Positions 33,025 through 42,239 of a DNA stretch of 64,000 nucleotides are shown here, piece after piece. Position numbers and translations under genes: made by a program. Under the pieces are notes generated by a model. That model was not told where the DNA came from, did no database searches, and saw only the letters and a program-made list of their open reading frames with translations. Source of the stretch: Panacagrimonas sp052387695 (GTDB lineage: Bacteria; Pseudomonadota; Gammaproteobacteria; Nevskiales; Nevskiaceae); assembly GCA_052387695.1 (NCBI GenBank), contig JBQTIX010000002.1, forward strand, positions 1-64,000. Reading direction: 5' to 3'. Position 1 is the stretch's first letter, and each line of letters starts with the position of its first letter.

Positions 33025-33966
33025 CTACTCCAGGATCGGGAACGCTTCGAACCCGGCGCCGCGGATGCGTACGCGAGTCTCGTCCATGCGCTGACGCTGA
33101 TCGAAGGGACCGACGACCACGCGGTGAACCGGGTCGCCATTGTCGAGTGTTCCCAGGCGGACCTTGATTCCGGTGATGCCCAGTTCGGCCAGTTCCTCGC
33201 GAATCGCGATGGCATTGATCGGGTCCGAATAGGCTGCCACCTGCAGCAGCCAGGCCACCGGATCGCCTTTGTGCGCAACCTCGATTTCGGTCTCCAGTCG
33301 AGGCGGTGGCGGCAGTTCCTCGCCCGGTGTGATCACTTCGATCTCGACCGTGGCGATCTTGCCGAGAGTTTCGAGCTTGGCCGCGGCGGCGTACGACAGG
33401 TCGAGAATCCGGCCCTTGTGAAACGGTCCGCGATCGTTGATCCGCACGATCACGCTCTTGCCGTTGGCCAGGTTGGTGACGCGGGCCCAGCTTGGCAGTG
33501 GCAGGCTCTTGTGCGCGGCGGTGAGCTTGAACATGTCGTAGCGCTCACCGTTGGAAGTCTTGCGGCCGTGAAACTTCTTGCCGTACCAGGACGCCAGCCC
33601 GGTCTCGCGATAGCCGGTGGCGGTCGGCATCACCCGGTACTCCTTGCCGAAGACCTCGTAGCTCGTCGGATTGCCGCCCGCGCTCTTCGGCTCAGGGACC
33701 GGCACCGGGTCCGGCAGATTGACCAGGTTCTCGGGAATTTCCTCGGGGTCCGGCGGACCATCGCGGTCCAGGTCGGACAGTTCGGCGTCGTGCTGCGCCT
33801 GAGGGCTGCGTCGCGGCGTGTCCGCGGGTGTGACCACGGCGACGCGCGGCGGCGGAATCTGGATGCGACGGGTCTCCTGCGGCTTGGCCTTTTGCGGCGG
33901 TGCCGTCGCGCATCCCGCAAGCCAGGCCAGCACGATAAGTCCGAGAACCGGCTCGCGCAGCCTCAT
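33025..33966 (-). CDS. rlpA: RlpA-like septal lytic transglycosylase with SPOR domain
   Basis: A 313-residue lipoprotein (lipobox LAWLAGC). The double-psi beta-barrel domain includes GLASWYGKKFHGRKTSNGE and VRINDRGPFHKGRILDLSYAAA. A C-terminal SPOR domain (WLLQVAAYSDPINAIAIREEL) follows, which binds denuded septal glycan. It cleaves naked glycan strands at the division site. It overlaps mltB by 4 bases and precedes the carboxypeptidase, forming a cell-wall operon. Confidence 0.94.
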   Translation of the reverse strand: MRLREPVLGLIVLAWLAGCATAPPQKAKPQETRRIQIPPPRVAVVTPADTPRRSPQAQHDAELSDLDRDGPPDPEEIPENLVNLPDPVPVPEPKSAGGNPTSYEVFGKEYRVMPTATGYRETGLASWYGKKFHGRKTSNGERYDMFKLTAAHKSLPLPSWARVTNLANGKSVIVRINDRGPFHKGRILDLSYAAAAKLETLGKIATVEIEVITPGEELPPPPRLETEIEVAHKGDPVAWLLQVAAYSDPINAIAIREELAELGITGIKVRLGTLDNGDPVHRVVVGPFDQRQRMDETRVRIRGAGFEAFPILE

Positions 33967-34982
33967 TCGGCGACAGTGCCGATTTCAGCGGCGCGCTGTG
34001 CATCCAGGCGCGCCATCGCCTGCGCCAGTTGCGTGACCGTCATCGCGTAGTAAGTGCGGGGGTTGTAGCTCATCACGGAATAGAAATTGTGCAGGCCGAT
34101 CCAGTACTCGACGCCCGCGTCGAGAGTCAGTTCGAGCACTCCGACCGGCGTCGCGGGAGGGAGTTCGAATCCCGCTTCCACCCCCAGTTCTTTCAACGCA
34201 CCGGCCGTGTGGCTGGTCTGCTTGAGATTGGTCAGGAAGCCCGCAGGCAGCGGCCGCGTGAGGCGGGCGGGAACCGCCAGCGGCTCGCCGCGACGAAAAG
34301 CGCGCTGTGGATCGTAGTCCACCAGGTAGCGCGCGATGCTGCCGATGGCATCGCCCGCCGTCCACAGGTCGCGGCGGCCGTCGCCGTCGAAGTCCACGGC
34401 CAATCGGCGGTAGTTGCTCGGCATGAACTGCGCCCAGCCCATCGCCCCGGCGTAGGAGCCCTTGAGTTCGGTGGGGTCCCAGCCGCTGTCGCGGCAGAAA
34501 ACGAAGAACTGCGCCAGTTCGTCGAAAAAGAATCGCGCGCGCGTCGGATGTTCGAAGCCCTGCGTGGTCAGCGCATCGAGCACGCGCGCGCCGCCGGTGA
34601 TGCGGCCGAAGTTGGTCTCCAGTCCGAGCACGCCGGCGATCACCTCGGCCGGCACGCCGAACTGCGCCTCCGCCTCCGCCAGGGTCTGCCGATGTTCTTC
34701 GATGAAATCCGCGCCCCGTTCGATGCGCGCCTCGTCCACACGCTTGGTCGAATAGACGGTCCAGGTCTCCGTACGTTCGGCAGCTTTCTGTTCGGCTTCG
34801 ACCAGCTGCGGGAGGCGCTCGGCCTGCGCCAATGCGGTGCGAACGGCATCCAGTTCACCGGGACTGAAGTGCTCTTCCGTGGCCAGGCGTTGCAGCAGCT
34901 CGCCCGCGCGCGGATGGCCGCTGTAGTCGGCGAGCGCAGGTGTGACCAGCAGAAGGGTGAGCCAGGGCCAGGCGGATCGCAT
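33963..34982 (-). CDS. mltB: Lytic murein transglycosylase B
   Basis: A 339-residue periplasmic enzyme with signal peptide (WLTLLLVTPALA). The catalytic glutamate is E122 in GVLGLETNFGRITG, and the family stretch GAMGWAQFMPSNYRRLAVDFDGDG is present. There is no lipobox, so it is likely the soluble form. It cuts peptidoglycan with formation of 1,6-anhydro ends. First gene of the mltB-rlpA-dac-lipB run. Confidence 0.94.
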   Translation of the reverse strand: MRSAWPWLTLLLVTPALADYSGHPRAGELLQRLATEEHFSPGELDAVRTALAQAERLPQLVEAEQKAAERTETWTVYSTKRVDEARIERGADFIEEHRQTLAEAEAQFGVPAEVIAGVLGLETNFGRITGGARVLDALTTQGFEHPTRARFFFDELAQFFVFCRDSGWDPTELKGSYAGAMGWAQFMPSNYRRLAVDFDGDGRRDLWTAGDAIGSIARYLVDYDPQRAFRRGEPLAVPARLTRPLPAGFLTNLKQTSHTAGALKELGVEAGFELPPATPVGVLELTLDAGVEYWIGLHNFYSVMSYNPRTYYAMTVTQLAQAMARLDAQRAAEIGTVAE

Positions 34983-35090
34983 GGTCGGCAGATCGGGATC
35001 GGCGCGGGAAGGTCGCGGAACCTTAAACCGTCACGGCCACCGCGCCAACCCGCCGGCTCGGAGATTGCCTCCGGATCAGGCTCGTACTGC

Positions 35091-36095
35091 TCAAGATGAG
35101 CCGACGGCAAAGTGACAGGCCGCGGCATGCGCTGCACCGGGCGCCAGCTCCGGCATCTGCTGCCGACACAGGTCCTGGCGCCGCGTGCAGCGGCTGTAGA
35201 AGCGGCACACCGTCGGCGGCGGATTGATCGGGCTTTGCGGCTCGTCGGTCAGGCGCACACGCGAGCCGGCGCGGTCCGGGTCGAAGCTGGACACCGCCGC
35301 CGCCAGCGCCTGCGTGTAGGGATGCCGCGGGTTGGCGAAGACCTCCTCGGCTGGGCCGTACTCCACGATCCTGCCGAGGTACATCACCATCACCTTGTCG
35401 CAGAGCATGCGCACCACGTTGAGGTCGTGCGACACGAACAGATAACTCAGGCCCAGTTCGGCGCGCAGGCGCGCCAGCTCGCGCAGGATCACCGCCTGCA
35501 CCGACACGTCGAGCGCGGACGTGGGCTCGTCGAGGATCAGCAGCGCGGGCTTGAGCGCGATGCCGCGGGCGATGCCCACGCGCAGCTTCTGCCCGCCGGA
35601 AAGCTGGTGCGGATAGCGCGTGAGCAGTGCGCGCGGCAGCGACACCTGGTCGGCCGTGGTCTCGACCCTGACGCGCAGCGCATCGCCATGCAGACCGGCG
35701 AGGCGCTTGAGCGGATCGGCGATGCAGTCGAAGGCGGTGAAGCGCGGGTTGAGACTGTCGGTGGGGTCCTGGAACACCTGCTGGATCTGCGCGCGATCCG
35801 GGTCGCGCGCAAACGCGCTCGCGGGCACCGCGCCGATGTGCTTGTCGCGAAAAATGATGGTGCCCTCGCTGGGATCCACCAGCCGCGTCAGCAGGCGCAC
35901 CAGCGAGCTCTTGCCGCAGCCGGACTCGCCAACCAGGCCCAGGCTCTCGCCTTGTGCCAGCTCGAACGACACCTGGTCCACGGCATGTACCGCCGAGGCC
36001 TTGGGTGCCTGGCCGCGCAGGCGCGCGAGCGGCGCCATCGGCGCGGGCAGGCTGAAGCGGCGGCTCAGGTTTTCGACTTTCAGCAGCGGTTTCAT
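35091..36095 (-). CDS. dppF: Peptide-type ABC importer ATPase (DppF/OppF)
   Basis: A 334-residue ATPase with Walker A VGESGCGKSSLV, signature LSGGQKLRVGIARGI, Walker B LLILDEPTSALD and H-loop VSHD. The C-terminal oligopeptide-transport extension (RHPYTQALAAAV) is followed by a cysteine cluster (CRFYSRCTRRQDLC). The ATG at 36095 overlaps the stop of the partner ATPase. Last gene of the sbp-porin-dppBCDF operon. Confidence 0.92.
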   Translation of the reverse strand: MKPLLKVENLSRRFSLPAPMAPLARLRGQAPKASAVHAVDQVSFELAQGESLGLVGESGCGKSSLVRLLTRLVDPSEGTIIFRDKHIGAVPASAFARDPDRAQIQQVFQDPTDSLNPRFTAFDCIADPLKRLAGLHGDALRVRVETTADQVSLPRALLTRYPHQLSGGQKLRVGIARGIALKPALLILDEPTSALDVSVQAVILRELARLRAELGLSYLFVSHDLNVVRMLCDKVMVMYLGRIVEYGPAEEVFANPRHPYTQALAAAVSSFDPDRAGSRVRLTDEPQSPINPPPTVCRFYSRCTRRQDLCRQQMPELAPGAAHAAACHFAVGSS

Positions 36096-37084
36096 GCGGT
36101 GACCCCATGTGGGTTGTGGCAGGCGATGTACTGAGCAGCCTGCGGCGGCAGGGCCTGCAGGCGCAGCGGCGAGGCATCGCAGATGTCCAGGCGGCGTTCG
36201 CAGCGCGCGGAGAAACGGCAAGGCGCCTGCGGCTTGCGCAGGTCGGGCAACTGGCCGGGGATGGACCCCAGGTCATCCAGACGCAGGCCCGGACGCGGCG
36301 TGGCCGCCAGCAGGCGCCGCGTGTAGGGATGGCGCGGCGCGTGGTAGAGCGTGCGCGCGGGCGCCACTTCCAGCACCTGGCCGGCGTGCATCACCGCCAA
36401 GCGCGCGCTGTAGTCCGCGGCCAGGCCCAGGTCATGCGTGATCAGCAGGGTGGCCATGCCGTGGGCCTGCGCCAGCTCGTGGATCAGATCCATGATGACG
36501 ACTTGTGTCGTCACGTCCAGGCCGGTGGTGGGCTCGTCGGCGATCAGCAGGCGCGGCTTGCAGGCCAGCGCGATGGCGATCATCACGCGCTGGCACATGC
36601 CGCCGGACAGCTCGAAAGGATAGGCCTCGTAGCGCCGCGCGGGATCGGTGATCTTCACCGCCGCGAGCTGCGCGATGGCGGCGTCCTTCAGCTCCTTGCG
36701 CGGCAGCGTGGTGTGGCGCGCGAGCACGTCCTCGATCTGCTGGCCGACCTTGCGGATCGGGTTGAGCGCGCTGCGCGGGTTCTGGAAGATCATGGCCAGC
36801 TCGCGGCCGCGCAGGTGCATCAGCTCGCGCCGGCCCAGGCTCAGCAGGTCGCGGCCGTCGAACATCACGCGGCCGCCGGTGACCTGGCCGGCCGCGTCCA
36901 GCAGGCCCAGCGAGGCGAACGCGGTGACGGATTTTCCCGAGCCGGATTCGCCGACCACGGCCAGGGTCTCGCCGCGGGCGATGGACAGGTTCACGCGATC
37001 CAGCACGGCGACCTCGCCGGTGCGGGTCCTGAATTTCACGCTCAGGTCTTCGACCTGGAACAGCGGGGCCGTAGTGTCGTTCAT
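36092..37084 (-). CDS. dppD: Peptide-type ABC importer ATPase (DppD/OppD)
   Basis: A 330-residue ATPase with Walker A VGESGSGKSVTA, signature LSGGMCQRVMIAIAL, Walker B LLIADEPTTGLD and H-loop LITHDLG. The oligopeptide C-terminus RHPYTRRLLAATPRPG and a cysteine cluster (CRFSARCERRLDIC) mark the DppD/OppD family. The ATG at 37084 gives the family start; the longer frame is inside dppC. It pairs with the next ATPase. Confidence 0.92.
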   Translation of the reverse strand: MNDTTAPLFQVEDLSVKFRTRTGEVAVLDRVNLSIARGETLAVVGESGSGKSVTAFASLGLLDAAGQVTGGRVMFDGRDLLSLGRRELMHLRGRELAMIFQNPRSALNPIRKVGQQIEDVLARHTTLPRKELKDAAIAQLAAVKITDPARRYEAYPFELSGGMCQRVMIAIALACKPRLLIADEPTTGLDVTTQVVIMDLIHELAQAHGMATLLITHDLGLAADYSARLAVMHAGQVLEVAPARTLYHAPRHPYTRRLLAATPRPGLRLDDLGSIPGQLPDLRKPQAPCRFSARCERRLDICDASPLRLQALPPQAAQYIACHNPHGVTA

Positions 37085-37101
37085 GGTGTTTGCTCGCAGG
37101 T

Positions 37102-37944
37102 TCAGGTGCGCCTGCGCGGATCGACCAGATCGCGCAGGCCGTCGCCCATCAGGTTGAAGCAGAGCACCGCCAGGGTCAGGGCGATGCCGGGGAAGACCGC
37201 GATCCACCACTGGCCGGAGATGATGTACTGCGCCCCGTCCGCGACCATGATTCCCCACTCCGGTGAGGGCGGCCGGATGCCGAGGCCGATGAAGGACAGG
37301 CTGGCGGCGTTGAGCATGGCAAAGCCCATGGACAGCGAGAGCTGCACCACCAGCACCGGCACGATGTTGGGCAGCAGTTGCGTCCACAGGATGCGCGGGT
37401 TGGTGTTGCCGCAGAGGCGCGCGGCCTCCACGAATCCCGCGCTGCGCAGGCTGCCCACTTCGCTGCGCGCCAGGCGCACGTAGAACGGCATGTTGATGAT
37501 GGCGCTGGCGTAGACCACGTTGATCAGGTTGTTGCCCAGCGCCGCGACGATGGCCATGGCCAGCACGAACAGCGGGAAGGCCATGATCACGTCGGTGAAG
37601 CGGCCGATGACCTGGTCCACGCGGCCGCCGAAGAAGCCCGCGTACAGGCCCAGCGAGGTGCCGATCATCGCCGCCAGGCTCACCGCGGCAATCGCGATGC
37701 CCAGGTCCAGGCGCGCGCCCAGGATCACGCGGCTGAAGATGTCGCGGCCGAGCTGGTCGGTGCCGAACCAGTGATCGCCGCTGGGCGATTCCAGCGCGCG
37801 CCCGGTGTTGCTGGCAAAGGCATCGTGCGGCGTGATCAGCGGGCCGCCGATCGCCGCCAGCAGCAGCAGGGCGAACAGCGCGAAGGCAACCAGGGTGAGC
37901 GGGTTCTCGCGCAAGAGGTGTTGCAGTTCTTCGAGGCGTTTCAT
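37102..37944 (-). CDS. dppC: Peptide-type ABC importer permease (DppC)
   Basis: A 280-residue permease with about six membrane segments. The N-terminal family signature HWFGTDQLGRDIFSRVI is present. The coupling EAA loop is EAARLCGNTNPRILWTQLLPN. The ATG at 37944 overlaps the dppB stop by 4 bases. It is the second transmembrane subunit of the importer. Confidence 0.93.
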   Translation of the reverse strand: MKRLEELQHLLRENPLTLVAFALFALLLLAAIGGPLITPHDAFASNTGRALESPSGDHWFGTDQLGRDIFSRVILGARLDLGIAIAAVSLAAMIGTSLGLYAGFFGGRVDQVIGRFTDVIMAFPLFVLAMAIVAALGNNLINVVYASAIINMPFYVRLARSEVGSLRSAGFVEAARLCGNTNPRILWTQLLPNIVPVLVVQLSLSMGFAMLNAASLSFIGLGIRPPSPEWGIMVADGAQYIISGQWWIAVFPGIALTLAVLCFNLMGDGLRDLVDPRRRT

Positions 37945-38966
37945 GAGGGGCGCTCCATGCGCGGATCGATCAGGGCGCAGACGATGTCCACGGAAAGGTT
38001 GAGCAGCACGTAGAGGATCGCGGTGGCCAGCACGAAGCCCTGCACCGGTGCGTAGTCCGAGGCGATCAGGGCTTCCAGCGCGTAGGAACCCACGCCGGGC
38101 CAGGCGAAGACTTTCTCCACCAGCACGCTGATGCCGAGCAGGTAGGAGAAGACCATGCCCATGGTGTTGACCACCGGCACCAGGGCATTGCGCAGCGCGT
38201 AGCGGATCAGCACCGTGGTCTTCGACAGGCCGCTGGCGCGCGCAGTGCGCACGAAGTCCGAGCCCAGCACGCCGAGCAGCCCGGCGCGCGTCATGCGCGC
38301 CAGCGGTGCCAGCGCGAACAGGCCCAGGGTGATGGCCGGCAGCGCGAGCTGCGCCGCGGCCGAGGTGAACACCTCCCAATGGCCGGCGAGCAGGCTGTCG
38401 ATCAGGTAGAAGCCGGTGACCTCCGGTGGCGGCGACAGGAACAGATCGAGGCGTCCCAGCGGCGGCGGCGCCCAGCCCAGCAGAAAATAGAACACCGCGA
38501 TCAGCAGCAGGCCGGTGAAGAAAGTGGGCAGGCAGACGCCTGCGGTGGTCAGCAGCCGGCACAGGTGATCGACCCAGGAGTTGGGTCGCGTCGCAGCCAG
38601 AATTCCCAGCGGCAGGCCCAGGCCGATGGCGAAGACCAGCGCGCACAGCGCCAGCTCCAGCGAGGCCGGGAAGCGCGCCAGCAGCTCTTCGCTCACTTCC
38701 TGTCCGGTGCTCAGAGAGGTGCCGAGATCGCCACGGCCCAGTTCGCCCAGGTAGCTGCCGAACTGCACCGGCAGGCTGCGATTCAGACCGAGCTGTTCGC
38801 GCACCTGCTCCACCGCTTCGGGCGTGGCCGCGGCACCGGCGAAGAACGCGGCCGGATCGCCGGGCAGCAGGCGCATGATCAGAAACGTGACGACGATCAC
38901 CGCGAACAGGCTGGGCAGGGCGCTGAGCAGGCGCTTGGCGATGAGGAGGAACATTGCGGCGTTCAT
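37941..38966 (-). CDS. dppB: Peptide-type ABC importer permease (DppB)
   Basis: A 341-residue permease. The N-terminal helix LLSALPSLFAVIVVTFLIMRLLPGDPA is typical of DppB/OppB. The EAA loop region reads FVRTARASGLSKTTVLIRYALRNAL. The ATG at 38966 fits the family; a longer reading adds 11 residues. A 95-base inverted-repeat structure lies between this gene and the porin gene. Confidence 0.93.
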   Translation of the reverse strand: MNAAMFLLIAKRLLSALPSLFAVIVVTFLIMRLLPGDPAAFFAGAAATPEAVEQVREQLGLNRSLPVQFGSYLGELGRGDLGTSLSTGQEVSEELLARFPASLELALCALVFAIGLGLPLGILAATRPNSWVDHLCRLLTTAGVCLPTFFTGLLLIAVFYFLLGWAPPPLGRLDLFLSPPPEVTGFYLIDSLLAGHWEVFTSAAAQLALPAITLGLFALAPLARMTRAGLLGVLGSDFVRTARASGLSKTTVLIRYALRNALVPVVNTMGMVFSYLLGISVLVEKVFAWPGVGSYALEALIASDYAPVQGFVLATAILYVLLNLSVDIVCALIDPRMERPS

Positions 38967-39015
38967 GGCTGCGCTCCGGGGGATCGACGAACAGCGCAAA
39001 TTCTCAATATGGATT

Positions 39016-39110
39016 CGTCATTCCCGCGAAAGCGGGAATCCAGCTGTCGCTCGCAGAACAAAGCGAGGCTCGGGCTGAGGGACTGGATTCCCGCTTTCGC
39101 GGGAATGACG
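39016..39110. repeat. 28-bp perfect inverted repeats inside the importer operon
   Basis: Two identical arms in inverted orientation (39,016-39,043 and 39,083-39,110), each containing TCATTCCCGCGAAAGCGGGA and ending at CCAG / CTGG, enclose 39 bases. Each arm is itself a small palindrome (TTCCCGCGAAAGCGGGAA). This unit is widespread in proteobacterial genomes. Placed between porin and dppB, it could lower expression of the downstream genes or stabilise the upstream message. Confidence 0.9.
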
Positions 39111-39159
39111 TGGTGGTGGGGAAGCTTGGTCATGGCATCGCGCTCCGTTGTTGCTTGCG

Positions 39160-40428
39160 TCAAAACCGAAGCGTCGCGTTGACCGACGTGCGCAGCGCAT
39201 CGCTGAACAAGTCCTCGGCGAAGTACTGCCCGGTGCGCCAGCTCAGCAGCAGATTCGGATGCAGGGCCTTGGCCGCGTAGTCGACTTGCAGATCCAGTTC
39301 GCGGCCGTAGTCGGCCGGGCCGGTGTCGGGCGAGTAGTCGTAGCCGATGATCTGGAATTTGAGCCCCGGCAGCGCCGCCACCGGGCCGCCGACCGCCAGC
39401 GAGATCGCTTGCAGGCCGTGGTTGTCCGCGCCCAGGCTGGGCGTGGTCAGGAACAGTTCGGTCCAGCCGTTGAAGGGATGCGCCAGCGGCGTCTGGAACT
39501 TGTCGGTGGCGCTGCGGCCCTCACGCAGGTCATAGGCCGCACGCAGCGCGATGCCCTGCATTTCGATGCCGAGATCCACCAACACATAGGCCGCGTCCAC
39601 CTCGTTCGGGTTGTCCGCGGAGTCCTTCTGCTGCGCGTATTCCAGCGTGGCCAGCCCGGTGAAGCTGCTGCCTAGCGCGCGCCGGCCCTCGAAGCGCAGG
39701 CCCAGGCTGTTGGTGGAATTGGCGGGCTCGTCGTCGAAATCCAGCAGCACGCCGTAGAACGCGAGCGAGCTGTCCTTGCCGAAACTGCGCTTGATGTTGA
39801 ACAGGTTGGAGGACATCTCGGCGCGGCCGTTGCTGGCCTCGCTGCCGGTGACGCGCAGGTACTTGCTGAGATAGCCGTATTGCAGATTCCAGCCGTCCGC
39901 CGGTGCCAGCGCCAGGGTGGCGCCGTCGTAGGAGATGTGGTTCTGCCGCCAGCCGGAGATCGACACGAAGCGGCCGTTGTTGATCTGCAACTCCTGGCGG
40001 CCGACTTTGAGCGTGGCCTCGAATGGGCCCTTGATCCGCACATAGGCCTGGTTGATCTCGCTGCCTTCCGGATCGGCGATCACTGGAAAGCCGGGCATGG
40101 CCTGGCCGGGAATGGTGGGGATGTTGTAGTCGTCCTCGCCGACCTGGGCGACATGCTCGAACTCCGCGAACAGGCCCAGGCTGCGGGTCAGCGTGGCGTC
40201 GGCACCGAGCGCCAGGCGCAGGACCGAGGCTTTGGATTCGGCGTCCGGCGGCGTCACCGCGTCGCGGTCGCGGGAAAAATATTCGTAGCGGTAGCGCAGG
40301 TTGTGGCTGAACACGAGGCTGGGGGCGGCGTCGGGCGCCGCCTGCACGCCGGGGACCGGGGCCAGCACGGCGCCGAGCAGCGCTAGGGGTGCGGCGGCGC
40401 GGCGCAGGGCATGGAATGCAAAGCTCAT
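39160..40428 (-). CDS. Outer-membrane porin (alginate-export-like beta-barrel)
   Basis: A 422-residue outer-membrane protein with signal peptide (PLALLGAVLAPVPGVQA), alternating beta-strand pattern throughout (LRYRYEYFSRD, LGLFAEFEHVAQVG, FEATLKVGRQELQINNGRFVS) and a final aromatic residue (VNATLRF), as needed for barrel assembly. It resembles the AlgE/alginate-export porin group, but the substrate is not thereby alginate. The ATG at 40428 gives the signal peptide. Its place between the binding protein and the permeases suggests that it lets the importer's substrate through the outer membrane. Confidence 0.85.
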   Translation of the reverse strand: MSFAFHALRRAAAPLALLGAVLAPVPGVQAAPDAAPSLVFSHNLRYRYEYFSRDRDAVTPPDAESKASVLRLALGADATLTRSLGLFAEFEHVAQVGEDDYNIPTIPGQAMPGFPVIADPEGSEINQAYVRIKGPFEATLKVGRQELQINNGRFVSISGWRQNHISYDGATLALAPADGWNLQYGYLSKYLRVTGSEASNGRAEMSSNLFNIKRSFGKDSSLAFYGVLLDFDDEPANSTNSLGLRFEGRRALGSSFTGLATLEYAQQKDSADNPNEVDAAYVLVDLGIEMQGIALRAAYDLREGRSATDKFQTPLAHPFNGWTELFLTTPSLGADNHGLQAISLAVGGPVAALPGLKFQIIGYDYSPDTGPADYGRELDLQVDYAAKALHPNLLLSWRTGQYFAEDLFSDALRTSVNATLRF

Positions 40429-40471
40429 CGGAGGTACTCCTGGGGCAAGTCGGACAAAAGGACGCGGCGGA

Positions 40472-42094
40472 TCACTGCTTTTCCAGCGAGCGCAGGTCGA
40501 GCTGGCGGTGGAACCAGTAGCGGTAGCCGGAGACCTGCGGCTTCTTGGCCAGCAGCAGCAGCGGCTGGAACAGCGGCACTCTCGGCACTTCGGTGTAGGC
40601 AATGTCGACGAAGCCATCGACCGCGGTCTGGTAGCGCGCCGGGTTGGTCTCGAAACGCGCCTGCTCGATCAGCGCATCGACCCTGGGATTGGCGTAGCTC
40701 ATGGTGTTGAACACCGCGTTCTGGCCGTGGTAGGCCCAGAAGAAGAAATACTCGGGGTAGTTCAGCCAGCCGCCGAAGTTGTTGACCATCAGCGGCATGT
40801 CCTTCTTGAGCAGCGCGGCGCGCCAGTTGGCGCCGGGAATCTTGTCGATGGTGGTCTGGATGCCGATGGCCGCCAGCGACTCCTGCACCAGCAAGGCGAT
40901 GGGCTCGCCGATGAAGGACAGGCCCTGATCGAAGGCCAGGCGGGTGCTGAAGCCCTCGGCGAATCCGGCCTCGGCCATCAGTTGTCTGGCCTTGGCGAGG
41001 TCGGTCTGATAGGCCGTGGCACGCGGCCAGCCCTGGCTGGCGCCGCCGCCGAACAAGGGCTTGCCGTGGCCATACAGCGCCGCGTCCATGATCTTCTGGT
41101 AGGGCAGCGCATAGGCCACCGCCTGGCGCAGCTTGAGGTTGTCGAACGGCGGCTTGAGTACGTTCATGCCGACGTACCACATGGCGTTCTCGATCGGCGT
41201 GGCGACCATGGCCACGGTCTTGATGGCGGCCATGTCGCTGGCGGTCTTGGGCCCCAGATCGAAGGCGATGTCTACATCGCCGCGCTGGATCAGCGCCTGC
41301 TGCGCCGCCGCCGACGGCACTTCGCGCACGATCACTTTCTTGAGCTTCGGGCTCGGCCCGCTCTTCCAGTTGTCGTAGCGCTCGTAGACCGTCTCGGTGC
41401 CCGGCTTCCAGCTCGCGATCCGATAAGCGCCGCCGCCGGCCGCGTGGGTCTTGAGCCAGTCCATCGCCCAGGGGTCCTGATCGGTGGCGTGCTGCAGGGC
41501 GAGCTTGCTGTTGTAGATCGCAGCGACGGGCACGCCGAGGTCGGGCAGGGTGAGCTTGTCCTTGCGCAGGAACTTCACCCTGAAGGTGTGCGCATCGATG
41601 ACCTCGAACTGCTCGGGCTTTTCCAGTGAGCCGGCCTTCATCTGGAAGGTCGGAAAGCCGCCCACCGTCACCGCGCGGTCGAAGGACCACTTCACGTCCG
41701 CCGCCGTCACCGGCGAGCCGTCGTGGAACTGCGCGTCCTTGCGCAGCCGGAAGCTCACCGACAAGCCATCGGGCGCAATGTCCCAGCCCTCCGCCAGTTC
41801 CGGCGTGAGCTGGGTGTAGTCGTAGGTCTGGCTGCCGTCGGCGGCGGTCTTGCTGGCGTAGCTCAGCAGACGGTCGTAGACGTTCCAGGACAGGCCGTAG
41901 GACGGCCGGTTGGCGCCGATGCCGTGGATGTCCAGGCTGTTCGGCCCGGACTCGACCACCACCAGCAGGGTTTCCTTGCGGGCGTCGGCGTGGACGCCGG
42001 CCCAGGGCCACAGGCAGGCGAGCAGGAGCAGCAGCGCGGCCAGCGGCCGGTGAATGCGACGAACAGCGCGACGCGGGCTTGGGACTGGGTTCAT
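40472..42094 (-). CDS. ABC importer solute-binding protein, family 5 (peptide type)
   Basis: A 540-residue periplasmic binding protein with signal peptide (LAALLLLLACLWPWAGVHA). Family 5 marks are ETLLVVVESGPNSLDIHGIG, LAEGWDIAPDGLSVSFRLRKDAQFHDGSPV and VKWSFDRAV. It gives substrate specificity to the importer, probably peptides or a similar small molecule; the ligand is not readable. SD GGAG is 8 bases before the ATG at 42094. First gene of the operon, 26 bases downstream of the predicted sigma54 start site. Confidence 0.92.
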   Translation of the reverse strand: MNPVPSPRRAVRRIHRPLAALLLLLACLWPWAGVHADARKETLLVVVESGPNSLDIHGIGANRPSYGLSWNVYDRLLSYASKTAADGSQTYDYTQLTPELAEGWDIAPDGLSVSFRLRKDAQFHDGSPVTAADVKWSFDRAVTVGGFPTFQMKAGSLEKPEQFEVIDAHTFRVKFLRKDKLTLPDLGVPVAAIYNSKLALQHATDQDPWAMDWLKTHAAGGGAYRIASWKPGTETVYERYDNWKSGPSPKLKKVIVREVPSAAAQQALIQRGDVDIAFDLGPKTASDMAAIKTVAMVATPIENAMWYVGMNVLKPPFDNLKLRQAVAYALPYQKIMDAALYGHGKPLFGGGASQGWPRATAYQTDLAKARQLMAEAGFAEGFSTRLAFDQGLSFIGEPIALLVQESLAAIGIQTTIDKIPGANWRAALLKKDMPLMVNNFGGWLNYPEYFFFWAYHGQNAVFNTMSYANPRVDALIEQARFETNPARYQTAVDGFVDIAYTEVPRVPLFQPLLLLAKKPQVSGYRYWFHRQLDLRSLEKQ

Positions 42095-42130
42095 GGCTAG
42101 GACTCCGGTGTGCGGGACATACGGTCCTAT

Positions 42131-42146
42131 GGCAAGGCCGGGGCCA
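42131..42146 (-). promoter_or_regulatory. Sigma54 (-24/-12) promoter of the porin/importer operon
   Basis: On the minus strand TGGCCCCGGCCTTGCC matches the consensus TGGCAC-N5-TTGC. The GG and GC pairs are exactly 12 bases apart. The start would be near 42,120, and the SD GGAG is at 42,106-42,103, so the spacing is coherent. A sigma54-dependent activator gene lies divergently next door. The call is by eye and without a score, but the context is strong. Confidence 0.72.
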
Positions 42147-42218
42147 AGTCATAAATTTCAATCAGTTCAATAGGATGCACGATTTTTGCTGGCTTCAATC
42201 GAAGCGGTCGCTGTTGCA

Positions 42219-42239
42219 ACTGTCGCGCTGCGCGACAGT
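42219..42239. promoter_or_regulatory. Palindrome, candidate enhancer for the sigma54 activator
   Basis: The perfect palindrome ACTGTCGCG-CTG-CGCGACAGT lies about 100-120 bases upstream of the predicted start of the importer operon. It is also 35 bases before the kinase start codon. This is the usual place for an upstream activating site bound by an NtrC-type dimer. A smaller palindrome GTTGCAAC adjoins it at 42,213-42,220. Confidence 0.55.

Noticed and set aside
35112..36134. 340-codon plus-strand frame
   Set aside because: Antisense to dppF, rich in His/Arg/Gln, without family motifs.
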